A DNA stretch of 11,528 nucleotides. It comes from Chloroflexota bacterium. GTDB lineage: Bacteria > Chloroflexota > Dormibacteria > CF-121. The stretch is taken from assembly GCA_005882525.1 (NCBI GenBank), contig VBGO01000039.1, forward strand, positions 1 to 11,528, read 5' to 3'. The notes below the pieces were generated by a model that was given only the letters and a program-made list of their open reading frames with translations, did no database searches and was not told where the DNA came from. A program made the position numbers and the translations under genes. Each line of letters begins with the position of its first letter. Positions within the stretch are counted from its first letter, which is position 1. Positions 1 through 6,681 of this stretch are shown here, piece after piece.

Positions 1-502
1 CGCCGGCGGCGTCGACCCGGTGCTCGAAGTGCTTGGCCACCCCGGTGAACTGGCCGGGATCCATCGTCCGAGCCGCCTGCAGCAGGCTGGCTTCTTCTTT
101 ACGGACGGCGGCGGCGCCCACGTGCTCGGCGGCCCGAGCCATGGCGGCGACATGCTGATACCCCAGCTGGCCCTTGGCGAAGGCCGCCTCCGTCTGGGGG
201 AGTTTCTCGAGCTGACGGGCGATGCCGACCCGCTCGGCGGCGGCCCCACCCGAGAGCTTGCAGCTGGAGCGGAGCCAGTCGACGACGCTGAGCGCGCCCT
301 CGGCGTGATACTCGCCCGACTTATCGAAGCGGCGCACCCCATCGGCGAAGACCGACTCGGAGCGGTCGATGACCCCGCGGATCTCGATCAGCGGCTCGCC
401 CAGCGCGGCGTCCTCGATGGTGCTGAGCCAGCCCGGCAGATCGTCGAGCGCGGCCCGGATCCGGGTGAGCGGAGTCCCCGTTCGATCGCCTGACGCGGCC
501 AT
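1..502 (-). CDS. DUF222 domain protein (13E12/HNH-endonuclease family), C-terminus outside window
   Basis: The reverse strand is open from ATG at 502 to the left edge, giving about 167 residues with no stop, so the gene is partial at its 3' end. The protein starts MAASGDRTGTPLTRIRAALD and has the DUF222 pattern: a helix with VVDWLRSSCKLSGGAAAERV around residues 79-98, then GIARQLEKLPQTEAAFAKG and QLGYQHVAAMARAAEHVG. DUF222 proteins usually carry a C-terminal HNH nuclease domain; here that part would lie beyond position 1, so nuclease activity cannot be judged. An in-frame TAA at 506-508 lies just upstream of the ATG, which fixes 502 as the first possible start. No Shine-Dalgarno is visible. 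It is separated from the sdh operon by a terminator at 580-608. These genes are often multicopy in Actinomycetota. Family call is firm; function is uncertain. Confidence 0.85.
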   Translation of the reverse strand, partial: MAASGDRTGTPLTRIRAALDDLPGWLSTIEDAALGEPLIEIRGVIDRSESVFADGVRRFDKSGEYHAEGALSVVDWLRSSCKLSGGAAAERVGIARQLEKLPQTEAAFAKGQLGYQHVAAMARAAEHVGAAAVRKEEASLLQAARTMDPGQFTGVAKHFEHRVDAAG

Positions 503-524
503 GCTTTAAGCGTGAACCATGGCT

Positions 525-542
525 GCGACAGCTGTCTGTCGC
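525..542. repeat. Perfect inverted repeat upstream of the DUF222 gene
   Basis: Arms GCGACAG and CTGTCGC (7 bp, 4-nt loop) contain the 10-bp palindrome GACAGCTGTC. It lies 23-40 nt upstream of the DUF222 start codon, so it could be a hairpin in the 5' leader or a dimeric operator. There is no T-run on either side, so it is not an intrinsic terminator. Its role is inference only. Confidence 0.4.
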
Positions 543-579
543 GACCCCAGAAGACTTTCGAAACTCGTGAGCAAACCGG

Positions 580-608
580 AAAAAAGGGCCCGGGAACGGC
601 CAGGCCCT
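580..608 (-). terminator. Rho-independent terminator of the sdh operon
   Basis: On the reverse strand AGGGCC and GGCCCT (603-608 and 585-590) form a GC stem with a 12-nt loop, followed directly by a run of six T (plus-strand A run 580-585). It lies 27 nt beyond the stop of the GlsB/YeaQ-type gene, where the operon 5572-635 should end. It also insulates the DUF222 gene that follows on the same strand. Confidence 0.85.
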
Positions 609-634
609 CTACGGCGATCGTTAAATAGCCGGGC

Positions 635-901
635 TCAGGGTGTGCGGCCGCCGGGCCGGGCGATCATGCGGTAGAGCGCCAGCAGGATCAGCGCGCCGAC
701 GATGGCCACGATGATCGAGCCGAGGTTCAGGCCGGTCACGCCACCGCCGCCGAACAAGCTGAAGACGAACCCGCCAACGAGGGCGCCCGCAATGCCAATC
801 AGCATCGTCACGATGATGCCGCCCGGGTCACGGCCCGGCATGATCAGCTTGGCGAGGCCGCCCGCGATCAATCCCAAAACGATCCACGCGATGATACCCA
901 T
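635..901 (-). CDS. GlsB/YeaQ/YmgE family small membrane protein
   Basis: This 88-residue, glycine-rich membrane protein belongs to the transglycosylase-associated/YeaQ family. It opens with MGIIAWIVLGLIAGGLAKLI, then MPGRDPGG, a second hydrophobic helix at about 28-50, a GGGGVTGLNLGS loop, and a third helix at about 61-82. The family is linked to envelope stress responses, but its molecular role is not known. I chose ATG 901 because AGGAGGA (909-915) lies 7 nt upstream; an in-frame TTG at 907 would leave only 1 nt of spacing. That Shine-Dalgarno overlaps the sdhB stop codon (914-916), so translation is probably coupled to sdhB. Last gene of the operon, followed by the terminator at 580-608. 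A functional link to succinate dehydrogenase is not evident. Confidence 0.88.
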   Translation of the reverse strand: MGIIAWIVLGLIAGGLAKLIMPGRDPGGIIVTMLIGIAGALVGGFVFSLFGGGGVTGLNLGSIIVAIVGALILLALYRMIARPGGRTP

Positions 902-913
902 GGTCAAATCCTC

Positions 914-1981
914 CTATTCCAGGTCCTCGCTGATGTACTGCTCCACGAGTTTGGCGCCGATCCCGACGTCGTCGAGTGGCCCGTAGTTGTTCGTGACGTC
1001 GGATGCGCGAACAACCTTGGGCCCGTCCCAGTGTTGGACTTTTCCGTTCATGTGTAGGACCCAGACCTCGAGCTTGCCGTCGGGCAGCACGCTGCCGACC
1101 CGCGCCAGGCGCCGGCCGCGGGTCTTCAGGCGCACAACATCCCTGACCGCGAACCGTTGGGGGTTGGTGGCGCCGGCCACGCCAGCCTGCGGCTCCGAGC
1201 CCGCCGCACCAGCCCGCCGAGGCCGTAGCTTCCGGGCAATTCGCGCCACCGGGTCATAAACGTCCGTCGCCATACGCTCCTTCAAGGGGATGATCGCATT
1301 GTCGGTGATCTTTATGTGCTCGGGACAGACCTCCTGGCAGCACTTCGTGATGTTGCACATGCCCACCCCGGCTTTGCCGTGCAGCAAGCCACTTCGCCGC
1401 TGCGTATCCAGCGGATGCATTTCGAGGGCGGCGATCCGCACCATGTAGCGCGGCCCATAGTATTGCGACTTGTCGTCGTGGTTGCGCAAGACGTGACACA
1501 CATCCTGACAGAGGAAGCACTCGATGCACTTGCGGTACTCATAAACGCGCTCCGTGTCTTCCGGCAGCATCCGGTAAGGGACCGGCTCATTCGGCGGCGG
1601 CGTGAATCCGGGGATCTGCTTGTTGACTTCGTAGTTCCACGAGACGTCCGTGACCAGGTCCTTGATCAACGGGAACGCGCGCATCGGCCCGACATGGATC
1701 TCTTGATTGACAAACTCGTCGACACGCGTCTTGCACATCAGCCGCGGCCGGCCGTTGATCTCGGCGCTACACGAGCCGCACTTGGCGGCCTTGCAGTTCC
1801 AGCGGCAGGCGAGGTCGTTCGCAAAGTTCGCCTGGATATAGTGGATCGCGTCGAGCACCACCATGCCCTCGATCGACGGCACCTCAAAGCGCTGTTCCTG
1901 ACCGCCACTGGTGTCGCCGCGGAAGACCTGGAGCACGATCGAACTGTCGGCGGTCTTGCGCGTCCCCGCGGTAGTGCTCAC
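914..1981 (-). CDS. sdhB: Succinate dehydrogenase iron-sulfur subunit with C-terminal extension
   Basis: Electron-transfer subunit of complex II, passing electrons from the SdhA flavin towards quinone at the cytoplasmic membrane face. The cysteine pattern is complete. C63, C68, C71 and C83 hold the [2Fe-2S] centre. C152, C155, C158 and C219 fit the [4Fe-4S] centre. C162, C209 and C215 fit the [3Fe-4S] centre. The spacing matches the E. coli subunit. The 2Fe motif CRWNCKAAKCGSC differs from the E. coli form. The protein has 355 residues against about 240 in most SdhB; residues from about 245 on are an Arg/Ala-rich linker (245-275) and a folded-looking segment (276-355, RFAVRDVVRLKTRG then GKLEVWVLHMNGKVQHWDGP) that I cannot place. 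The start is GTG 1981, overlapping the sdhA stop by 4 bp (GTGA), so translation is coupled. Confidence 0.95.
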   Translation of the reverse strand: MSTTAGTRKTADSSIVLQVFRGDTSGGQEQRFEVPSIEGMVVLDAIHYIQANFANDLACRWNCKAAKCGSCSAEINGRPRLMCKTRVDEFVNQEIHVGPMRAFPLIKDLVTDVSWNYEVNKQIPGFTPPPNEPVPYRMLPEDTERVYEYRKCIECFLCQDVCHVLRNHDDKSQYYGPRYMVRIAALEMHPLDTQRRSGLLHGKAGVGMCNITKCCQEVCPEHIKITDNAIIPLKERMATDVYDPVARIARKLRPRRAGAAGSEPQAGVAGATNPQRFAVRDVVRLKTRGRRLARVGSVLPDGKLEVWVLHMNGKVQHWDGPKVVRASDVTNNYGPLDDVGIGAKLVEQYISEDLE

Positions 1982-3756
1982 CGGCGGACCGGCTGCGGCT
2001 GGGGCGGCCTCGGCGCGGGTGGTTGCGGGGCCGGCGGCGAGGCGCTGGCGGCAAACAGCTTGGCCAGCTCGGGGGGCAACTCCGGGACCGGTCGGGTCTT
2101 GAGCTTCATCGCGCCGCCGTCGCTATAGGCGATGAAGTTGACGCGGCCCAGCGCCGGGTCTTTCTCCAGGTAGTCGAGCCGCCAGTGTGCGCCGCGGCTC
2201 TCCCGCCGCTCGATCGCGGCGCGCACGATCGCCTCCGCGATCGTCAACATGAAGCGGAGATCCCGGGCCGTGTGCCAGCCGGGGTTATACCGGCGCGACC
2301 CGGGCACATGGACACGGGCCGACCGTTGCCGCAGCTCCAGGACTCGATCGAGGCAGGTCTTGAGCGATTTTTCCTCGCGGGCCAGGCCGGCGCCGTCCTG
2401 CATCGCCTCCTGGAGCTGCTGCTGCAGCAGATAGGGATTTTCTGTTCCATCGGCGGTGAACGGCAGCAGCAGAGTCTGTTGTTCTTCCCGGACCTGCCGC
2501 TCGTCGATCTTGCCGGGCCCGACCTCGCGCCCATGGGCGGCCGCGGCTGCCCCGGCGCGGCGGCCGAAGACGAGGAGATCAGACAGCGAGTTCCCTCCGA
2601 GCCGGTTCGCCCCGTGTAGCCCGGCGGCGGCCTCGCCGGCAGCATACAAGCCGGCAATCGTCGTGGCGCCGGTCTCGGCCTCGACGCGCAGCCCGCCCAT
2701 GGCGTAATGAATCGTCGGCGCGACTTCCATCGGTTGCCGGGTGATGTCGACGTCGGCCAGGCGCAGGAACTGCTCGTACATCGACGGCAGCTTTTGCTTG
2801 ATCTTGTCGGCGCCGAGATGCCGGACGTCCAGGAACGCCCCGCCATGTTCGGTGCCGCGACCGGCCTGGACTTCTTTGTAGATCGAGCGCGCCACCACGT
2901 CACGGGACGACAGTTCTTTCTTCCTGGGGTCGTACTCCAGCATGAAACGCTTGCCTTCGCGGTTCGTCAGGTAACCACCCTCGCCACGCACGGCCTCGGT
3001 GACCAGGATCCCGCGGACGCCCGGCGGCCAGACCATGCCGGTTGGATGGAACTGCACCATCTCCGGGTCCAGGACTTCCGCGCCGGCGTCGAAGCCCATC
3101 CCGACGCCGTCGCCGGTGCCCTCCCAGGAATTCGACGTGACCCTGTAAATCCGGCCCCATCCCCCGGTCGCCATGATGAGGGCTTTGCAGGTGAAGGCGA
3201 CGAACTTGCCGTCGATCCGGTTGTAGCCGAAAGCGCCCACCACCCGGTCGCCGTCCTTGAGCAGCCTGGTCAGCGTGACTTCCATGTGGACGTCGATGCC
3301 GAGCTGGACGATGCGGTCCTGCAAACTACGAATCATTTCGAGGCCTGTCCGATCGCCGACGTGGCAAAGCCTCCGGTACGTATGGGCACCAAAGGCGCGC
3401 TGCAGCACGCGGCCGTCGGGCGTCCGGTCGAAGATTGCGCCGTAAGTCTCGAGCTCGTAGACGCGGTCCGGTGACTCGCGGGCATGAAGCTCAGCCATCC
3501 GCCAGTTGTTGATCATCTGGCCGCCTCGCATGGTGTCCTGGAAATGGACCTGCCAGTTGTCCTCGGGGTCGACGTTGCCCAGCGCGGCGGCAATCCCGCC
3601 CTCGGCCATGACCGTGTGCGCCTTGCCGAGCAGCGACTTGCAGACGACAGCGACACGCATACCAGCCGCGGCCGCTTCGATCGCGGCGCGCAAGCCGGCG
3701 CCGCCGGCGCCGATCACGAGCACGTCTGTCGTCAGGGTCTGGTAGTCCTCGCTCAG
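1978..3756 (-). CDS. sdhA: Succinate dehydrogenase flavoprotein subunit
   Basis: Catalytic FAD subunit of complex II, oxidising succinate to fumarate (or the reverse). Numbering from the proposed start, TDVLVIGAGGAGLRAA (10-25) is the FAD dinucleotide fold. KAHTVMAEGG places the covalent FAD histidine at H47. QFHPTG gives H237, TEAVRGEGG the catalytic arginine R257, TIHYAMGG H350, and GANRLGGNSLSDLLVFG R385. About 592 residues, normal for the family. The last 22 residues are a Pro/Ala tail (from SASPPAPQPPAPRPP) not typical of SdhA. No ATG, GTG or TTG is suitably placed. I propose CTG 3756, which overlaps the sdhC stop (CTGA); GGTGATC at 3759-3765 pairs with the 16S rRNA tail at a suitable distance. 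The frame stays open upstream to 4077, but that part is sdhC read out of frame. Confidence 0.95.
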   Translation of the reverse strand: MSEDYQTLTTDVLVIGAGGAGLRAAIEAAAAGMRVAVVCKSLLGKAHTVMAEGGIAAALGNVDPEDNWQVHFQDTMRGGQMINNWRMAELHARESPDRVYELETYGAIFDRTPDGRVLQRAFGAHTYRRLCHVGDRTGLEMIRSLQDRIVQLGIDVHMEVTLTRLLKDGDRVVGAFGYNRIDGKFVAFTCKALIMATGGWGRIYRVTSNSWEGTGDGVGMGFDAGAEVLDPEMVQFHPTGMVWPPGVRGILVTEAVRGEGGYLTNREGKRFMLEYDPRKKELSSRDVVARSIYKEVQAGRGTEHGGAFLDVRHLGADKIKQKLPSMYEQFLRLADVDITRQPMEVAPTIHYAMGGLRVEAETGATTIAGLYAAGEAAAGLHGANRLGGNSLSDLLVFGRRAGAAAAAHGREVGPGKIDERQVREEQQTLLLPFTADGTENPYLLQQQLQEAMQDGAGLAREEKSLKTCLDRVLELRQRSARVHVPGSRRYNPGWHTARDLRFMLTIAEAIVRAAIERRESRGAHWRLDYLEKDPALGRVNFIAYSDGGAMKLKTRPVPELPPELAKLFAASASPPAPQPPAPRPPQPQPVRR

Positions 3757-4520
3757 AAGATCACCCTGGGTTCGTGGATCACGCCGGCCATTAAGAGCCG
3801 GATATAGGCGTCCGTGAGCGCGACCGAAAACATGCTGTACCAGGCCCACGCCCCGTGCTGCGGGTTGGCGCGATTGAGCAGCATTACGATCCGATGCCAA
3901 GAACGTCCAAACCGTACCCGCGAGAAGCGATCGATGCGCCCGCCCATTAAATATCGAAACGAGTGACAGGTCAGGCTGTAGAGGCTCAAGAGGATGACGT
4001 TGACCAGCATGACGATCGTGCCCAGGCCAAGAAAGAAATGCCCGTGGAACGTGAAGGCGCGAACGACATCGACCCACAGGAAGAGCACGACAATCAGGCT
4101 CAGCAGCAAGAAGTAGCGGTGATAGTTGTTGAGGACCCAGGGGAAACGCGTCTCACCGTGGTAGCGGCCGCGCTTCAACTCCTGGATGGCGCAGGCCGGT
4201 GGGTCCCAGAAGAACGACCGAAAGTATGACTTTCGATAGTAATAGCAACTGCCCCGCAGCCCCAGCGGAATCACCGCCAGGATGGGGATCAAGATGCCAA
4301 TGATCGGGAATTTGATCAGGCCGAAGCCGAGCCAGGTCGAGAAGAATGGCGAAACGTACGGATCGTGGAAGACGACCGTGCCGGAGAAGACCGACCAGCT
4401 GGCATAGATGACGAAAGCGCTGTAGCAAACGACCGTAAGGGCCGGCTCGATCCACCAGGCTCGGCCCGGTGAGGCCTCCTTGGCCGATGCCGGCCGCGGA
4501 GTGAGCGCATCAACCGCCAC
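3753..4520 (-). CDS. sdhC: Succinate dehydrogenase membrane anchor, Sdh1/type F-like
   Basis: A 255-residue protein with about five membrane segments (roughly 24-45, 66-87, 134-152, 161-183, 225-245). It is the only anchor candidate before sdhA and sdhB; no separate SdhC/SdhD pair of short subunits is present. The one-anchor layout C-A-B matches mycobacterial Sdh1 (type F), whose single SdhC holds a membrane-embedded Rieske-type [2Fe-2S] cluster in published structures. Possible ligands here are C92 and C110 (GSCYYYRK and DPPACAI) with H134 (NNYHRYF) and H186 (LTCHSFRY); this assignment is inference. The start is GTG 4520, with no Shine-Dalgarno but TAGACT 6 nt upstream, suggesting a leaderless transcript. 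It also lies only 20 nt after the YihY-family gene, so read-through is likely. Confidence 0.85.
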   Translation of the reverse strand: MAVDALTPRPASAKEASPGRAWWIEPALTVVCYSAFVIYASWSVFSGTVVFHDPYVSPFFSTWLGFGLIKFPIIGILIPILAVIPLGLRGSCYYYRKSYFRSFFWDPPACAIQELKRGRYHGETRFPWVLNNYHRYFLLLSLIVVLFLWVDVVRAFTFHGHFFLGLGTIVMLVNVILLSLYSLTCHSFRYLMGGRIDRFSRVRFGRSWHRIVMLLNRANPQHGAWAWYSMFSVALTDAYIRLLMAGVIHEPRVIF

Positions 4521-4526
4521 GCGATA

Positions 4527-4532
4527 AGTCTA
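4527..4532 (-). promoter_or_regulatory. Putative -10 box for a leaderless sdhC transcript
   Basis: On the reverse strand TAGACT is followed by 6 nt and then the GTG start of sdhC. No Shine-Dalgarno precedes this start. The same TAGANT-N6/7-start arrangement occurs at two other genes in the window (5580-5585 and 9615-9620). No convincing -35 was identified, so this is a prediction. Confidence 0.4.
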
Positions 4533-4540
4533 CTGGCCGA

Positions 4541-5572
4541 TCAGTCGGAGCTTGCGCTACGTCGGCCGAGCAGGAGGCCGACAAAAGAGGCGACGACGGC
4601 CATGCCGAGCGCCGCCCGCGCCGGGATACCGCGCCGGCTATCGCGGGCCCTGCCGTTGGGCGCCCGGCCGCCTTGCTGGCCACCGGCCCAGGGCTTCCGC
4701 TCGGCCTCAGGTCCCGACTCGGGTGCGGCGACCGCATGGCTGTCCTTGCCGGGGAGTTCGATGGGCACCGGGTAGATCACGCTGTTGAGCTCGACGCCGA
4801 TCATGGTGATCAGGCCAATGAAAAAGAAGAACGTCATCAAGACGAAGAACAGCCCGAACGTCTTGCCGTACTGGTTGAGGCCCTTGTTCAACTCGAGATA
4901 GAGCGGGAAGACGAGGGTAATCACTTCGAAGAGAACCCCCGCTACCAGTGCGCCGGGAACCACCTTGCGAAATTCTTGCCTGCGGTTCGGAATGACGAAG
5001 TACATGCTGCCGAACAGAAGCAAACCGGCGGTCGTCCCCACCAGCACCTGTAGGATGAACGCCGCCGCCCCCGAGTACAGGAATTCCGGGATGTTCGGAA
5101 TATGCTTGAGGGCCGGCAGAGCGGCTGAGGTGGCGACCGCAACGCCGACCAGGATGGTGAACAGAAAAACCATGCCAAAGGCGATCAGTTTCTGTCGAAT
5201 GAAATCGCGGGTTTTGGTGTGATAGATCACCGCGAAAGCCTGCTCGATGACGCCGAACAGCGCCGACCCACCCCAGAGCAGGCCGACCAGGCCGACGATG
5301 AACAGGATGCCGCTCTGGCTCTTCACGCCGCCGACAGCCTTCACGAGTTCCGTTTGGTCGCCGGGCAGGGCGCTGAAGATCGTCGTGTACACGACCGTGT
5401 TCGCCTGACCGAACAGTCGCAGGGCAAAACCGAGCAGTGACGCGGCAAAGATCACGATGGGGAACATGGCCAGCAGCGCATTCCAGGCGATCAGCGCTGC
5501 CCAGTTCGGCGCCTGATCCTCGAGGAACTTGCGGATGACGCGCCCCGGCACACTATCCATGAGCCGCCCCAT
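4541..5572 (-). CDS. YihY/BrkB-family (UPF0761-type) membrane protein
   Basis: A 343-residue multi-pass membrane protein. The N-terminal pattern APNWAALIAWNALLAMFPIVIF (21-42), the central LLWGGSALFGVIEQAFAVIY (98-117) and the late motif YGKTFGLFF with IGVELNSVIYP (235-268) are characteristic of the YihY/BrkB family. About six helices form the core; a charged, Gly-rich region (275-320) then leads to a further C-terminal hydrophobic stretch (321-336), which is an addition to the usual core. The early label 'ribonuclease BN' for this family is wrong; its function is unsettled. ATG 5572 (MGRLMDSVPG) is preferred, with ATG 5560 as an alternative; the frame is open to 5716 but would then overlap divergent rpiA. 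First gene of the sdh transcription unit, 20 nt ahead of sdhC. Confidence 0.9.
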   Translation of the reverse strand: MGRLMDSVPGRVIRKFLEDQAPNWAALIAWNALLAMFPIVIFAASLLGFALRLFGQANTVVYTTIFSALPGDQTELVKAVGGVKSQSGILFIVGLVGLLWGGSALFGVIEQAFAVIYHTKTRDFIRQKLIAFGMVFLFTILVGVAVATSAALPALKHIPNIPEFLYSGAAAFILQVLVGTTAGLLLFGSMYFVIPNRRQEFRKVVPGALVAGVLFEVITLVFPLYLELNKGLNQYGKTFGLFFVLMTFFFFIGLITMIGVELNSVIYPVPIELPGKDSHAVAAPESGPEAERKPWAGGQQGGRAPNGRARDSRRGIPARAALGMAVVASFVGLLLGRRSASSD

Positions 5573-5579
5573 CTCTTCG

Positions 5580-5585
5580 ATTCTA
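5580..5585 (-). promoter_or_regulatory. Putative -10 box for the YihY-sdhCAB operon
   Basis: TAGAAT on the reverse strand lies 7 nt before ATG 5572, which would put the transcription start at or next to the start codon. The whole divergent region shared with rpiA (start 5610) is only 37 nt, so both promoters must be compact and probably overlap. No clear -35 was found. Confidence 0.4.
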
Positions 5586-5609
5586 TCTGACAGCGGTTGT
5601 ATCACGTAA

Positions 5610-6296
5610 ATGGCAAACGCACCGGCGGAAGTCGAGGCCCAGAAGCAAGCCGCCGCCGCCCGCGCCCTCGAGCTTGTCCGGCCCGGCACCATCGTCGGGC
5701 TGGGGACAGGCAGCACAGCCCGCTACTTCATCGAGGGGTTGGCCAGGAGGGTGCGAAGCGGCCTCACGGTGCAAGCGGTCGTCACCTCGCTGGAGAGCCG
5801 TGCCCAGGCCGAGGCAGGCGGGATCCCGATCACCGAGCGGACCGATGGCTGGCTCGACCTGGCCGTCGACGGCGCCGACGAGATCGACCCTGCGGTCAAC
5901 TGTGTCAAGGGCCGCGGGGGCGCCCTGTTGCGCGAGAAAATCGTGGCCCATGCCAGCCGGCGATTCGTGCTGATCGCTGACGAAAGCAAGCTGGTCGGCC
6001 GTCTCGGGCGCGGCGCCGTGCCGGTGGAGGTGCTGCCCTTCCTCTGGGAGGCGACCAGCCGTTCGATCGAGTCCCTCGGCGGGCAGCCCGAGCTGCGCAT
6101 GACCGCCGGGCGACCGTTCACGTCCGACAACGGCAACCTCATCCTGGACACGACCTTCGGGACCGTCGATGCCGCCCTCAGCGCTGCCCTTCACGGAATC
6201 CCGGGGGTGCTGGAGCACGGGCTCTTCTTCGGGATGGCGCGGGCCGCCATCGTCGGGTCGGCGGCGGGCGTTCGAATTCTGGGCGAGTTGCCGTGA
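5610..6296 (+). CDS. rpiA: Ribose-5-phosphate isomerase A
   Basis: Cytoplasmic enzyme of the non-oxidative pentose phosphate pathway, interconverting ribose 5-phosphate and ribulose 5-phosphate. The 228-residue length is typical for RpiA. The phosphate loop GLGTGSTARYF is at 30-40, DGADEIDP gives D87 and D90, and KGRGGALLREK gives K100 and E109. These match E. coli D81, D84, K94 and E103 with a constant offset of six. SDNGNLILD (172-180) and HGIPGVLEHGLFFG (195-208) are further family signatures. ATG 5610 is the only start that keeps the N-terminal helix; no Shine-Dalgarno is visible. It is divergent from the YihY-sdhCAB operon and followed after 25 nt by a small DUF4177-like gene. Confidence 0.97.
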   Translation: MANAPAEVEAQKQAAAARALELVRPGTIVGLGTGSTARYFIEGLARRVRSGLTVQAVVTSLESRAQAEAGGIPITERTDGWLDLAVDGADEIDPAVNCVKGRGGALLREKIVAHASRRFVLIADESKLVGRLGRGAVPVEVLPFLWEATSRSIESLGGQPELRMTAGRPFTSDNGNLILDTTFGTVDAALSAALHGIPGVLEHGLFFGMARAAIVGSAAGVRILGELP

Positions 6297-6304
6297 GCTT
6301 GCCC

Positions 6305-6310
6305 TATGCT
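6305..6310 (+). promoter_or_regulatory. Possible -10 box ahead of the DUF4177-like gene
   Basis: TATGCT lies 11 nt before ATG 6322, in the short gap after rpiA. It would give a leader of only about 4 nt. No matching -35 at 16-18 nt spacing was found, so read-through from rpiA is equally likely. Confidence 0.25.
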
Positions 6311-6321
6311 TAGGCGCTGAT

Positions 6322-6504
6322 ATGGCGTTCGAGTACAAAGTGGTCAGCACCGTCGAGGAAGCGAACCAGCTGTCAGAGGACGGCTACGAGCTCTTCACGA
6401 TCCTGCCGCCTGGGCCCAACGGAGGGCCCGACCGCCTGTACCTCCGGCGGGAGAAACGTCGCGGACAGACGCCGGGTTTCTCCAGAGAGTCCAAACCAGG
6501 CTAG
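6322..6504 (+). CDS. DUF4177-like small protein
   Basis: A 60-residue protein beginning MAFEYKVVSTVEEANQLSED, then GYELFTILPP and DRLYLRRE. The layout 'YKVV ... L...L...GYEL ... YLRR' is that of the DUF4177 family, small alpha/beta proteins of unknown function in which GWEL is the usual central motif (GYEL here). The C-terminal 16 residues are basic and probably disordered. The frame is open upstream into rpiA, but homology-like sequence begins at this ATG. It lies 25 nt after rpiA on the same strand and may be co-transcribed; no strong Shine-Dalgarno is visible. Family assignment is by pattern only. Confidence 0.72.
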   Translation: MAFEYKVVSTVEEANQLSEDGYELFTILPPGPNGGPDRLYLRREKRRGQTPGFSRESKPG

Positions 6505-6533
6505 GCAAAAAGCGGCCTAGGGCGGAGACCCGA

Positions 6534-6562
6534 TTGACGCGATTTAGGCCCGAACTTATACT
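6534..6562 (+). promoter_or_regulatory. Near-consensus sigma-70 promoter
   Basis: TTGACG (6534-6539), a 17-nt spacer and TATACT (6557-6562) make the best housekeeping promoter in the window. The start should lie near 6569, leaving a leader of about 110 nt before the gene at 6682. It lies just after the DUF4177-like gene, so the downstream pair (unrecognised protein and DUF971) is probably a separate transcription unit. Confidence 0.75.
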
Positions 6563-6589
6563 CGTTTTGTCTGGATTTTCCGGCAACTG

Positions 6590-6610
6590 AGGGGCGGAAG
6601 TTCCGCCCCT
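6590..6610 (+). terminator. Strong hairpin in the leader; terminator-like
   Basis: AGGGGCGGAA and TTCCGCCCCT form a perfect 10-bp inverted repeat separated by one base (in practice 8 bp with a 5-nt loop). Only a weak T-rich stretch, ATTGTGTTTA, follows on the plus strand. It could end transcripts coming from rpiA, or act as an attenuator or stability hairpin on the transcript starting near 6569, since it begins about 20 nt after that start. Confidence 0.5.
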
Positions 6611-6681
6611 ATTGTGTTTATGGGGATTCCGGATAGGGTAGAAGTCACAGGCCCGCGCTCAGGGCGTTCACAGGAGTGAAA

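Noticed and set aside
20..493. Long plus-strand reading frame over the DUF222 region
   Set aside because: It is antisense to the clear DUF222 coding frame and its translation is low-complexity, as expected for a GC-rich shadow.
1316..3474. Several long plus-strand frames opposite sdhA and sdhB (270, 198 and 255 codons)
   Set aside because: All lie antisense to genes with complete catalytic motifs; their translations show no domain pattern.
3757..4077. N-terminal extension of sdhA by 107 residues
   Set aside because: The extension reads sdhC out of frame, has no SdhA-like sequence, and the FAD-binding fold begins only at about 3729.
5583..6350. Reverse-strand frame of 255 codons across rpiA
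   Set aside because: It is the complement of the complete rpiA gene and extends the YihY frame's shadow; no recognisable protein.
6501..6520. CTAGGC/GCCTAG inverted repeat over the DUF4177-like stop
   Set aside because: Only 6 bp with an 8-nt loop and no T-run after it; too weak to call a terminator.
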